A stretch of DNA of 64,000 bases, from assembly GCF_027257875.1 (NCBI RefSeq), contig NZ_JAPVQY010000030.1, positions 1 through 64,000 on the forward strand, written 5' to 3'. A program made the translations under genes and the position numbers. Positions within the stretch are counted from its first letter, which is position 1, and each line of letters begins with the position of its first letter. This document shows, piece by piece, positions 24,350 through 32,886 of this stretch. Below the pieces are notes generated by a model, which was not told the DNA's origin, did not search any database, and was given only the letters and a program-made list of their open reading frames with translations. Source of the stretch: Burkholderia sp. IMCC1007 (GTDB lineage Bacteria; Pseudomonadota; Gammaproteobacteria; Burkholderiales; Burkholderiaceae).

Positions 24350-26028
24350 GCGTCATCTGTTCCGCCGCTGACACCATGTCGCGCTATCCGAAGAGCCCGG
24401 TAATGGGCCAGATGATGAGCCAGCCGCTGCTCATCTCTAACATCATTCAGCACGCGGACCGCTATTTTGGCGGTAACGTGATCGTGTCACGGTCGTCCGG
24501 GCGCGACTTTCATCGGTACACCTATCGCGACTGCCACCGGCGTTCGCGCCAGATGGCCAATGCACTCGAGGGTCTGGGCGTACGCATGGGGGATCGCGTG
24601 GCCACGCTGGCGTGGAATGGATACCGGCATTTAGAGTTGTATTACGCGATTTCCGGCTCAGGGGCGGTGATGCACACCATCAATCCACGCCTGCACGCTG
24701 ACCAGATTGCGTACATTGCGAATCATGCGGAAGATCAGTATCTGTTCTTCGATGCCGCCTTCCTGCCGCTAGTCGAAGCGTTTGCTGAGCAATGCAAGAC
24801 GATCAGAGCTTTCGTGATGATGTGCGAGCGCGCAAGCATGCCGGTGAATAGTAACATTGCTAACCTGCTGTGTTACGAAGATCTCATCGCGCAGGGCTCA
24901 GACAGGTACGAATGGCCGAAGTTCGATGAGCACTCCGCCTCGAGCTTATGCTACACGTCGGGCACGACAGGCAATCCGAAGGGCGTGTTGTACTCCCATC
25001 GCTCTACTATTCTGCACTCCTACTCCTCGGCGATGCCGGACGCATTGTGCGTCTCCTCGCGCGATGTCATCGCACCTATCGTACCGATGTTTCATGTAAA
25101 CGCCTGGGGCCTCGCGTATTCCGTGCCTATGGCGGGGGCCAAGCTTGTCCTTCCCGGTGCCGCGCTCGATGGAAAGTCGATCTATGAGCTTTTTGAGCAA
25201 GAGGGCGTCACGTTCTCCACCGGCGTGCCCACTGTTTGGCTGGGCCTGCTTACGTACATGAGTGAGAACAATCTGAAGTTCTCAACGCTCACACGCGTCA
25301 ACATCGGCGGCGCAGCTTGTCCTTCTGCCATGATCAAGACGTTTCGTGACGAATTCGGCGTGGATGTCTGGCACGGATGGGGAATGACCGAAATGTCACC
25401 GTGCGGGACCATGTCCACGCTGCAGAATCGCCACTTGCCACTTTCGCAGCAGGAAAAGGATGCTGTTATCGCCAAGCAGGGACACGTGCTGTTCGGCGTC
25501 GATATGAAAGTCATCGGCGATGACGGCAGCGAACTGCCGTGGGATGGGGCGGGTTCCGGCCATCTTTTGGTCAAGGGTCCCTGGGTCGTCAACAGCTACT
25601 TCAAGGGCGAAGGGGGCGACGTGTTGGTGGACGGGTGGTTCCCTACCGGGGATGTCGCAACGATCGATGCGGATGGCTACATGCAGATCACCGACCGTAG
25701 TAAGGACGTCATTAAGTCCGGGGGCGAGTGGATCGGCTCCATCGACCTGGAAAACATCGCGATGGGGCACCCGGCGGTGCATCAAGCGGCATGTATCGCT
25801 GTAGCTCATCCCAAGTGGGAGGAGCGCCCGGTATTAGTCGTGGTGAAGAAGCCCGGCATGGAAGTCAGCAAGCAGGAGTTGATCGGATTTTATGAAGGCA
25901 AGATCGCCAAATGGTGGACGCCGGACGACGTGATATTCGTCGAAGAGCTGCCGATCGGCGCAACAGGTAAGGTGCTGAAGAACCGTATTCGAGAGCAGTT
26001 CGGGGGCCTAGAGCGACCGACGGCCTAA
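24337..26028 (+). CDS. AMP-forming acyl-CoA ligase (FadD-like)
   Basis: About 563 residues from ATG 24337. The AMP-binding signature is LCYTSGTTGNPKGVLYSHRS; further blocks are HGWGMTEMSPCG, DGWFPTGDVATID and the C-terminal ITDRSKDVIKSGGEWIGS, with the catalytic lysine region GATGKVLKNRIRE. It would activate a fatty or cyclic acid to its CoA ester. It lies behind ompW and before a thiolase, and shares its translation-start sequence with the thiolase at 10019. Codon use looks slightly less GC-rich than in the right half of the window. Confidence 0.93.
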   Translation: MSKDSVICSAADTMSRYPKSPVMGQMMSQPLLISNIIQHADRYFGGNVIVSRSSGRDFHRYTYRDCHRRSRQMANALEGLGVRMGDRVATLAWNGYRHLELYYAISGSGAVMHTINPRLHADQIAYIANHAEDQYLFFDAAFLPLVEAFAEQCKTIRAFVMMCERASMPVNSNIANLLCYEDLIAQGSDRYEWPKFDEHSASSLCYTSGTTGNPKGVLYSHRSTILHSYSSAMPDALCVSSRDVIAPIVPMFHVNAWGLAYSVPMAGAKLVLPGAALDGKSIYELFEQEGVTFSTGVPTVWLGLLTYMSENNLKFSTLTRVNIGGAACPSAMIKTFRDEFGVDVWHGWGMTEMSPCGTMSTLQNRHLPLSQQEKDAVIAKQGHVLFGVDMKVIGDDGSELPWDGAGSGHLLVKGPWVVNSYFKGEGGDVLVDGWFPTGDVATIDADGYMQITDRSKDVIKSGGEWIGSIDLENIAMGHPAVHQAACIAVAHPKWEERPVLVVVKKPGMEVSKQELIGFYEGKIAKWWTPDDVIFVEELPIGATGKVLKNRIREQFGGLERPTA

Positions 26029-26150
26029 GTGCCGACCCTGTAACGGATGCAATGACGACTATTTCGATTACACATCAAATCATACCGGTCGATGTGGAGC
26101 ATGTTTGACCAAGCTCCGCGTGCGCCGGTACTTATAAATAGGAATGCAAA

Positions 26151-27335
26151 ATGAAAGAAGCAGTGATCGTATCGACCGCGCGTACGCCTATTGGTAAAGC
26201 ATTTCGCGGATCGTTAAACAACATTAAATCGCCAACGATGCTCGGCCACGCCATCCGCCATGCCGTAAGCCGTGCCGGTGTTGACAGCGAGGAAATCGAG
26301 GATATCGTTATCGGGTCTGCGCTGCCCGCCGGAACCGCGGGAATGAACCTCGCGCGGATCGCCGGGGTGGCTGCAGGCCTTGGCGTCGGTGTGGCTGGGC
26401 AGACCATCGATCGCCAATGCGCGTCCGGATTAATGGCTATCGCCACTGCGGCCAAGCAGGTCATGATCGACGGCATGGATGTCGTGGTTGCAGGGGGGCA
26501 AGAGAACATCTCGGCATTGAATGGTCCCTATATCGAGTGGGTTTATAAGGAGCGGGACGAGAACGCCATTCGTAATGCTGACCATATGTACATGGCGATG
26601 TTGCAAACGGCCGAGGTCGTTTCGATGAAGTACGGCATAACTAGAGAAAGGCAGGACGAGTATTCGCTGCAGTCCCAGCGGCGCACTGCGGCGGCTAAGG
26701 CAGCGGGGAGATTCGATGACGAGATTGTCCCCATCACGACCACGATGAAATCCTTGGAGAAGGCAACAGGTGCCGTGTCGTACAGAGAGGTGACACTGTC
26801 CGAAGATGAGGGAAACCGTCCTGATACGACGCTGGAGGGGCTCGGCGGACTGAAGCCGGTGGTGGACGGCGGCGTCGTCACCGCCGGAAATGCCAGCCAG
26901 CTGTCAGATGGCGCATCTGCATGCGTCGTCATGGACGCACAACTTGCCGAACGACGCGGTCTTGAGCCACTGGGGATCTATCGTGGCATCGCCGTAGCGG
27001 GCCTTCCGCCCGAGGAAATGGGCATCGGTCCGGTCTTTGCGGTTCCTAAGCTGCTGAAGCAGCATGGCTTGAGAGTCGACGATATTGGGCTTTGGGAACT
27101 GAACGAGGCCTACGCATGCCAGGCGATCTACTGCCGTGACGTGCTCGGCATTGATCCCGATACGTTCAATGTCAATGGAGGAGGGATTTCGCTCGGACAT
27201 CCCTACGGGATGACGGGATGCCGTCTCGTTGGGCATGCCCTAATCGAAGGGAAGCGACGGGGCGTGAAATATGTGATCGTCACCATGTGCGTCGGCGGTG
27301 GCATGGGCGCAGCCGGCTTATTTGAAGTCGCGTGA
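26151..27335 (+). CDS. acetyl-CoA C-acyltransferase (thiolase)
   Basis: 394 residues. Cys90 is in DRQCASGLMAIA, His350 in SLGHPYGMTG and Cys380 in TMCVGGGMG, so the catalytic set is complete. It is a different thiolase branch from the gene at 10019 (NRVCGSGVQA, GHPIGA there). It follows the acyl-CoA ligase after 122 bases holding no other gene. It probably releases acetyl-CoA from the 3-ketoacyl-CoA of the island's pathway. Confidence 0.92.
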   Translation: MKEAVIVSTARTPIGKAFRGSLNNIKSPTMLGHAIRHAVSRAGVDSEEIEDIVIGSALPAGTAGMNLARIAGVAAGLGVGVAGQTIDRQCASGLMAIATAAKQVMIDGMDVVVAGGQENISALNGPYIEWVYKERDENAIRNADHMYMAMLQTAEVVSMKYGITRERQDEYSLQSQRRTAAAKAAGRFDDEIVPITTTMKSLEKATGAVSYREVTLSEDEGNRPDTTLEGLGGLKPVVDGGVVTAGNASQLSDGASACVVMDAQLAERRGLEPLGIYRGIAVAGLPPEEMGIGPVFAVPKLLKQHGLRVDDIGLWELNEAYACQAIYCRDVLGIDPDTFNVNGGGISLGHPYGMTGCRLVGHALIEGKRRGVKYVIVTMCVGGGMGAAGLFEVA

Positions 27336-27439
27336 TAGTTCCGGGCGCCTTCATGGAAAACCGGTTGCCGTTGCGGCTTGCGTATCCTCCGCATGGGCCG
27401 ACGCATAGGCGGCTCGGCTGGTACGAACTAGAACCGACC

Positions 27440-27700
27440 CACTCCTAAGCGCGGCCGATATGGTGTGGACGGTAGAGGACATCGGTCTTGGCTGCGCCGG
27501 CGTGCAAATCAGCGAAGCGGCGCATGGCCAGTCAGGGCAGATATAGGCTGCGAATACGCCTTCAGCCCGGGCGGCGGCTACAGGAAGCGCACCTATGGTG
27601 GAGGGCTGATTGACGACGAGCAGCAGTCGACCGTGAGTCTTGAGTTCGGCGATGAGGGCGCGCGGATTGGCCTCGTCGTCTGGCGGCGATAATCAAGCCG
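27440..27700 (-). pseudogene. IS110-family transposase, decayed N-terminal remnant
   Basis: In the 555-base gap 27336-27890, the minus strand reads ANPRALIAELKTHGRLLLVV and NQPSTIGALPVAAARAEGV, the RNase H-like N-terminal part of IS110 transposases. After a frameshift it continues LAMRRFADLHAGAAKTD, matching the LAMRRIADLYPGEAKTDARDA block, then degrades again. Both ends and the C-terminal half are absent. Nothing else recognisable lies in the gap. Confidence 0.85.
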
Positions 27701-27890
27701 GGCTTGCTGGCCAAAGCCCCGATTATCGGGGCGTGAAGACAGTAACGGGGCCGAGAGAAAACTGCTGCCGTGGAAGCACGGGCGGGGAGGCTCAAAGCAG
27801 AAAGTACGATCAAGTCGACGGCGGCGGCGATGTAACTATATTCAATATGGACACCGGTCGTCCAACAACCTTCTGGACATTCAGCTTGCC

Positions 27891-28508
27891 ATGAACAGGT
27901 TCTCCTCATCACCCCGACCGTCCCCGTTCCCCATGGAACATGAGATTCGTGTCCAGATCGTCAACGCAGCCACGGATTACTTTAGTAGGTACGGTTATGA
28001 GAAGACGACCGTTTCAGACGTCGCGAATGCAATTGGCTTCTCGAAATCGTATATCTACAAGTTCTTCGAGTCGAAGCAGGCTATCGGTGAGGTGATCTGC
28101 GCGAACCGGCTTTCCGCCATCGTGGTTGCAGCTCGTGACGTCGTCGCCGAGTCGCACGCTGCGACCGTAAAATTCAGCCGCTTCTTCACGATCTTGGTTA
28201 TGGCCAGCAGCGAACTATTCTTCGCCGACCGCAAGCTTTACGACATCGCTGCCGTCGCCGCAGCCGAATCCTGGCCGTCCGTTGGAAGCTATGAGGCGCA
28301 AATTCGGGACATCTTGACGCAGATTGTCCGTCAGGGGCGCGAATCCGGTGAGTTTGAGCGCGAGACCCTCCTGAACGAGACGGTGAACTCGATGTTGCTT
28401 GTGATGAGGCCCTACTTTAACCCCCTGATGCTGCAGTACAACCTCGATTCTGCGGTAGATTCGACGATACAACTTTCAAACCTCGTGCTGCGTAGTCTCG
28501 CGCCGTGA
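27891..28508 (+). CDS. TetR-family regulator
   Basis: 205 residues from ATG 27891; an in-frame ATG at 27933 is an alternative. The helix-turn-helix is in GYEKTTVSDVANAIGFSKSY followed by IYKFFESKQAIGEVI. The C-terminal part is a helical ligand domain with no feature I can assign. It is the last intact gene before the decayed zone and probably belongs to the catabolic island. No partner operator could be fixed. Confidence 0.88.
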   Translation: MNRFSSSPRPSPFPMEHEIRVQIVNAATDYFSRYGYEKTTVSDVANAIGFSKSYIYKFFESKQAIGEVICANRLSAIVVAARDVVAESHAATVKFSRFFTILVMASSELFFADRKLYDIAAVAAAESWPSVGSYEAQIRDILTQIVRQGRESGEFERETLLNETVNSMLLVMRPYFNPLMLQYNLDSAVDSTIQLSNLVLRSLAP

Positions 28509-28628
28509 TCAGTCTCGCGACGTCGTCGGGGTGAGACACGCGAGGCTGGCCACGCTTGATGCGGAGTGTCGGCAAACCCGTCAGAATGTCGCGATGACCG
28601 CCGGACGTGCCGGGCGCGCATCATCGTG

Positions 28629-28991
28629 CTAGCCACCCGGCGTCGCTTTACCATTAGGCAGCAATGTTTTCAGATAGGTCGCCACGTCGGCGATCGCCGC
28701 GTCGCGCCTGCGCATTACCTCCAACGTGCGGGCCCGTCTCAACGCAACCGTCGTCGAAGCAAAAAGGGAACGCCGGTCGCTTCGTTGACCAGCTCGCCGC
28801 GTTCGTTCTCGAAGATGCGGCATGCCCGCACCCTTTACGACGATAGTGGGCATGGCGTACGGCATGTCGAACGCATGCGATGCGTGCGGAAAGGCTGTCA
28901 TGGTGGCGTCTCTGCCAGCCTTTTGCAGCCGCTCGACGTAAGTCGCACAGGAAGACAAGACTTTGGTGAATCCCGCGCATCCCGACGCCAT
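28629..28991 (-). pseudogene. dienelactone hydrolase-like protein, C-terminal remnant
   Basis: The minus strand reads CATYVERLQKAGRDATMTAF then PHASHAFDMPYAMPTIV, the end of a dienelactone hydrolase with its catalytic His (SHAFD). The frame then shifts: FCFDDGCVETGPHVGGNAQA is in a second frame and DVATYLKTLL back in the first. The N-terminal half with the nucleophile is absent. It is a dead gene of an aromatic pathway. Confidence 0.75.
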
Positions 28992-29277
28992 GCGAATCGT
29001 CGTGACGCTATGCCGCGATCAATTTGCGGTAGGCCGCAGGGATTACGCCGTCTCCGAGAGAACGTCAGCTTTCGCGCCCAACTTCCGTGGTATCTCCAAT
29101 CGCAACAATCGCTCCAGCCTCGAAAGACTCTCGCCGTAACCGATGCGTCGATCGGCGCGTTACGTAAGGCGGCCTGGGCCTAGCGGTGTAGCCGTGGGAT
29201 CGAGAATCGGCAGGCTGGCGCTGGAATCGGCGTGCCGTGCGTCGAATCCAGCGTTTGCCCGTCAGGCGCCGTCCGCA
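28992..29277. other. non-coding or decayed stretch
   Basis: No intact gene. On the minus strand short protein-like runs occur (GAIVAIGDTTEVGRES, then one frame over ADVLSETA and stop) but I cannot assign them. It continues the decayed zone between the island and the DeoR gene. Confidence 0.4.
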
Positions 29278-30048
29278 TCACGCGATAAGTACTTTCAATC
29301 CCTTGGCTTCGAGGTCGTGCCGGTATGCGTCGGGGATTCCGGAATCCGTGACGACCGTGTCGAAATTGTCCACTCCGGCAAAGTTGCACGTCGACACCTT
29401 TCCGAACTTCGACGAATCGACGAGCAGGATTCGCTCGACGCTCGATTGCATGGCAGTCTGTTTCCACGAGCAGTCTTCAACGTAGCTGCACGTGAGGCCG
29501 TGTTTCAGCTCATATCCCGTCGCGCCGATGAAGGCCTTGTTTGCGCGATAGCGCTGCAACGCCTGAACTGCATCGGGCCCGGAAAATGTATACGACTTCG
29601 GAGACAAAACGCCGCCCAGCGAGATCACGGTCGTGTTCTCGCGCTTTGCGAGGACGTTGATGGTGTTCAGGCTATAGCAAATGAAGGTGTATGCGCCGTC
29701 GGCTGGCAGGCTTTCGGCGAGCTGCTGAATGGTCGTGCCGGAGTCGAGGATGACGACGTCGCCGGGGCTCAGCAACTTGGCGGCCGCGTTAGCGATTCGC
29801 TTCTTCTGCTCCGCATGCTGACTTCGTTCCGTTTGTGCGTTGTAGCTCGCAGTCGCCCCGGCGTTCTCCAGGGATGCGACTCCACCGTAGACGGCCCGCA
29901 ATTTGCCCGTGTCCGCGAGCTCGCGAACGTCACGGCGGATCGTCATTTCAGATACATCCAGCGCCTTGGCGAGATCCCCGATGCTCATGAAATTGCGGGC
30001 GCCGACCATCTCGAGGATGTGATCCGTCCGTTGCGTTTTGCTCGTCAT
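29278..30048 (-). CDS. DeoR/GlpR-family transcriptional regulator
   Basis: 256 residues. The N-terminal helix-turn-helix is typical (MSIGDLAKALDVSEMTIRRD, then VRELADTGKLRAVYGG). The C-terminal sugar-phosphate sensor domain has DVVILDSGTTIQQLAE, a LGGVLSPKSYTFSGPDAV block and ILLVDSSKFGKV. Such proteins usually repress sugar or polyol genes and bind a phosphorylated sugar. No sugar gene is in the window, so the target is unknown. An inverted repeat at 30135-30179 upstream may be its own operator. Confidence 0.92.
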   Translation of the reverse strand: MTSKTQRTDHILEMVGARNFMSIGDLAKALDVSEMTIRRDVRELADTGKLRAVYGGVASLENAGATASYNAQTERSQHAEQKKRIANAAAKLLSPGDVVILDSGTTIQQLAESLPADGAYTFICYSLNTINVLAKRENTTVISLGGVLSPKSYTFSGPDAVQALQRYRANKAFIGATGYELKHGLTCSYVEDCSWKQTAMQSSVERILLVDSSKFGKVSTCNFAGVDNFDTVVTDSGIPDAYRHDLEAKGLKVLIA

Positions 30049-30134
30049 ATCGTGACTGTGCCCTATGGATGTTCCAACCGGGTGCTGTCGGCGTACTGCC
30101 TGGATCCTTGCCCATAACGCGTATCGTCCGGAGC

Positions 30135-30179
30135 AAAATGTTAAAACAGCACGCCGAAATGTGCGACATCGAACATTTT
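30135..30179. promoter_or_regulatory. inverted repeat AAAATGTT/AACATTTT upstream of deoR-type gene
   Basis: AAAATGTT at 30135-30142 and AACATTTT at 30172-30179 form perfect eight-base arms separated by 29 bases, in an AT-rich patch within the 342-base gap 30049-30390. DeoR-type proteins often bind widely spaced repeats. The rest of the gap shows nothing. Confidence 0.45.
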
Positions 30180-30390
30180 AACGTATTTGTTGGTGGACTG
30201 TGTAAGGAATTCGATACCGTTCCGTCCGCTCGGCTTCCGCGGTTCTGAAGGCGCGAGCCGGGTGTCGCGACCGGTGCACCTCTGCGGCGAGACGCTTTTC
30301 CGCGTTTCGAAGCGGCCCGCAGGTCGTGCCTGATCTGGGCGCGGCCTTCTTTCCGCCGGACGCCGCTGCGTCGCACACGCAGCCGTCGGC

Positions 30391-31017
30391 TCAGCGCAAA
30401 TCGGGATGCTGTCCGATCTCGCTGTCGATCAATCGTCGCGCCGCATCGACGAGTTCGCGCTTCAGGTCCGCACTGCCGTATGTCAGCGCGGACGCATAGG
30501 CGCCTTCCATCAACAGCGAAAGCTGGTTGCCCAGGCGAACCGGGTCTCCGGCGCCGAGATCCCGGCACAGCGCATGCAACCGGCTACGGACTTCCGACTT
30601 GTTGGCGCACGCAATGGCGGTGCCGGGATGTTCGCGATCGGGAAACTCCGTCGCGAGGTTGACGAACGGGCACCCGCGGAATCGCGGGCTCGAGATCAAA
30701 CCGGCAACGCCCGCGAACAATGCATCGATCTGCTCACGCGTGCGGCCGACATGGGCGGCAACGATCGCATCCCACCACACCCAGAAGCGGCGGTTCTGCT
30801 CGTCGGCGAATGCCGCGATCAGTTCATCCTTCGACGCGAAGGTGCGATAGAGCGACGACTTCGACACGCCCGAGCGTTCGAGCACCGCGTCGATGCCGAT
30901 CGCGCGAATCCCGTGCTGATAGAACAGCTCGATCGCGGTCTCGACCAGCCGCTCACGCGCGGAAGGCTCGCCGCGCCTGGGTGCGCCGCGTCTTGTGGTC
31001 GTGCTCGTCTTGCTCAC
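30391..31017 (-). CDS. TetR-family regulator
   Basis: About 208 residues from GTG 31017, chosen because GGAG lies six bases upstream (31024-31027); a longer frame to 31065 would run through the promoter of the divergent gene. The helix-turn-helix is IGIDAVLERSGVSKSSLYRT followed by FASKDELIAAF. A conserved CPFVNLATEF segment resembles the ligand domain of TetR proteins that control oxidoreductases. It is divergent from the SnoaL-like gene at 31148 and probably acts at the 31072 repeat. Confidence 0.85.
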   Translation of the reverse strand: MSKTSTTTRRGAPRRGEPSARERLVETAIELFYQHGIRAIGIDAVLERSGVSKSSLYRTFASKDELIAAFADEQNRRFWVWWDAIVAAHVGRTREQIDALFAGVAGLISSPRFRGCPFVNLATEFPDREHPGTAIACANKSEVRSRLHALCRDLGAGDPVRLGNQLSLLMEGAYASALTYGSADLKRELVDAARRLIDSEIGQHPDLR

Positions 31018-31039
31018 CGGATTCTCCGCGCAATTGTGG

Positions 31040-31068
31040 TTGACAAAAGTACACCAGACATCCATTCT
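31040..31068 (+). promoter_or_regulatory. candidate promoter for the SnoaL-like gene
   Basis: A perfect TTGACA at 31040-31045 and, after 17 bases, CATTCT at 31063-31068 as a weak -10. The start of transcription would fall just inside the repeat at 31072. Confidence 0.45.
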
Positions 31069-31071
31069 GAG

Positions 31072-31095
31072 TAAAGGAACAGATCAGTACCTTTA
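31072..31095. promoter_or_regulatory. operator candidate TAAAGG-N12-CCTTTA
   Basis: Inverted arms TAAAGG (31072-31077) and CCTTTA (31090-31095) lie between the divergent TetR and SnoaL-like genes, just downstream of a TTGACA promoter element. The place is right for repression by the TetR protein encoded at 30391-31017. Confidence 0.5.
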
Positions 31096-31147
31096 TCGGG
31101 CAGGCCACGGCACCCGAATTAATGCCATCACGGATCGGAGCAGCGAA

Positions 31148-31546
31148 ATGACGACAGCAGAGAAGGCGGCGGCAAACAAGGCGTTGGTGCTGGAAGCGAT
31201 TACGGGCGTGTTCGTCGACCGCGATCCCGCCGTGCTCGACCGGTTGTTCAGCGATGACTATCGACAGCACAACCCGCAGCTTCCGAACGGAACGGCCGCG
31301 ATCAAGGCGCTGTTGGGCAAACTGCCGGCGGATTTCAGGTATGAGCCGGGGCTCGTCGTGGCGGAGGGCGATTACGTCAGTATCCACGGTCGCTATGTCG
31401 GCTGGGGACCGGAACCGATGGTGGCCGTCGACATATTTCGCGTGGATAACGGCAAGGTCGCCGAGCATTGGGACGTCATGCAACAGGAGGTGCCTGCGAC
31501 ACAAAGCGCGAACGGGAACAGCATGTTGACGTCGGTGCAGGATTAG
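31148..31546 (+). CDS. SnoaL-like (NTF2-fold) protein
   Basis: 132 residues from ATG 31148. A small cone-fold protein with the family pattern LDRLFSDDYRQHNPQLPNG near the N-terminus and VDIFRVDNGKVAEHWDVMQQ at the end, a segment typical of SnoaL-like polyketide cyclase relatives. Function of such single-domain members is usually unknown; they may isomerise or hydrate small molecules. It is paralogous to the gene at 33647 (shared AEHWDV/VEHWDV end). Confidence 0.85.
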   Translation: MTTAEKAAANKALVLEAITGVFVDRDPAVLDRLFSDDYRQHNPQLPNGTAAIKALLGKLPADFRYEPGLVVAEGDYVSIHGRYVGWGPEPMVAVDIFRVDNGKVAEHWDVMQQEVPATQSANGNSMLTSVQD

Positions 31547-31730
31547 CCGAGCGCGGGAGCAGGCCGTCGCCGTCGCCTGACGGCACGGCGATCGGTCCGA
31601 CTCGCGGTCGGCAGGCCGCGGCGCGCTACCTCGACCGTCATGGAGGAGCAGGTGGCTGGATGGGGGCGTCGCGTGCTGCGGCGTTTCATACCGCATCGAC
31701 GCAGCACGCCTCTTGCAACTCGCCGCCGCA

Positions 31731-32852
31731 CTACGCCGTCAGCGCGTGAAGGGCCGGGTAGTCGGTATAGCCGTCGGCGCTCGCGCCATACACCGTCGGC
31801 CAGACGACTTCGGCCAGCGGCGCATCGATCGCGAAGCGTTCCGGCAGGTCCGGATTGGCGATGAATGCGCGGCCGAATGCCACCATGTCGACCAGCCCCG
31901 CGCCGATGAGCCGATTGCCGTTCGCGCGGTCGAAATCGACGTTGGCGATGATGTTGCCGCGGTAGAGGTCGCGGAAGTGGCGGAACATGCCGTCGCCGGC
32001 GAGCCCCGCCAGCGGCGTTGCCGACAGGTCCGACATCGCGCCCATCAGCAGCAGATGCGAAAGGTCGAATTCGTTGAGCCTGCCGATCACGTATTCGGAA
32101 GTCGCCAGGGTCTCGTCGGTTGAAACGAAGGCGCCCGTCTCGGACGTTGCCGGGCCGGTCTTGATGCCGGTCCGATGCGAGCCGGCCACTTCGACGACGG
32201 TCTCGACAACTTCGAACAGGAAGCGCGCACGGTTCTCGACCGAGCCGCCGTATTCATCCGTGCGCAGGTTGGTGCGGACGTTGAGGAACTGGTTGAACAG
32301 GTAGTGATAGCCGCCCTGGATCTGCACGCCGTCGAAGCCGGCCGTGATCGCGTTGCGGGCCGCCCGGCCGAAATCGGCCACGGTGCGGCGGATCTCGTCC
32401 TTTTCCATCGCGCGCGGCACGACGGTGTCCTTGCGGCCGGACGCGGTGACGCTCTGCTGCCCGGGGTTGACCGCCGACGCAGACAGCGGCGCCTTTCCGT
32501 CATGAAAATCCGGATGCCCGATCGAACCGGTATGCCAGAGTTGCGCAACGATGCGGCCGCCCGCGCGATGCACGGCATCCGTCACCAGCCGCCAGCCGCG
32601 CACCTGCGCGTCGCTCCACAAGCCGGGAACGTCGGCCCATCCGAAACCGGCGGGACTCACGAACACGCCTTCGCTGATGATGAGTCCCGCGGACGCGCGC
32701 TGCGCGTAGTACTCGGCATGCAGCGCGGTCGGCGCGTGCTCGGGATTCGCCGCGCGCATCCGCGTGAGCGGCGCCATCGCGATGCGGTTGGGTAGATCAA
32801 GCTCGCCGATGCGGATCGGTTCGAGCAACGGCTGGTTGTCCTGCTTCTTCAT
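31731..32852 (-). CDS. old yellow enzyme-family protein with altered active site
   Basis: 373 residues, FMN-dependent TIM barrel. The barrel start (PNRIAMAPLTRMRA) and flavin-binding end (VAFGRAFIANPDLPERF) are normal. The substrate-binding His-x-x-Asn pair of the family is replaced by Gln179 and Tyr182 (QIQGGYHYLFNQFL), and the usual WHxGR is WHTGS. The other two family members in this window keep HxxN. It may therefore bind a different substrate or lack ene-reductase activity. It ends a five-gene leftward unit. Confidence 0.88.
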   Translation of the reverse strand: MKKQDNQPLLEPIRIGELDLPNRIAMAPLTRMRAANPEHAPTALHAEYYAQRASAGLIISEGVFVSPAGFGWADVPGLWSDAQVRGWRLVTDAVHRAGGRIVAQLWHTGSIGHPDFHDGKAPLSASAVNPGQQSVTASGRKDTVVPRAMEKDEIRRTVADFGRAARNAITAGFDGVQIQGGYHYLFNQFLNVRTNLRTDEYGGSVENRARFLFEVVETVVEVAGSHRTGIKTGPATSETGAFVSTDETLATSEYVIGRLNEFDLSHLLLMGAMSDLSATPLAGLAGDGMFRHFRDLYRGNIIANVDFDRANGNRLIGAGLVDMVAFGRAFIANPDLPERFAIDAPLAEVVWPTVYGASADGYTDYPALHALTA

Positions 32853-32886
32853 TTAGTGCTCCTGCAATGTAAAGGGCGTCGCGCGC

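Noticed and set aside
27562..27912. 116-residue minus-strand frame in the 27.3-27.9 kb gap
   Set aside because: The real coding signal there is a broken IS110 sequence in other frames; this frame is by-product.
29143..30117. 324-residue plus-strand frame opposite the DeoR gene
   Set aside because: Antisense to a protein with complete DeoR motifs; no motif of its own.
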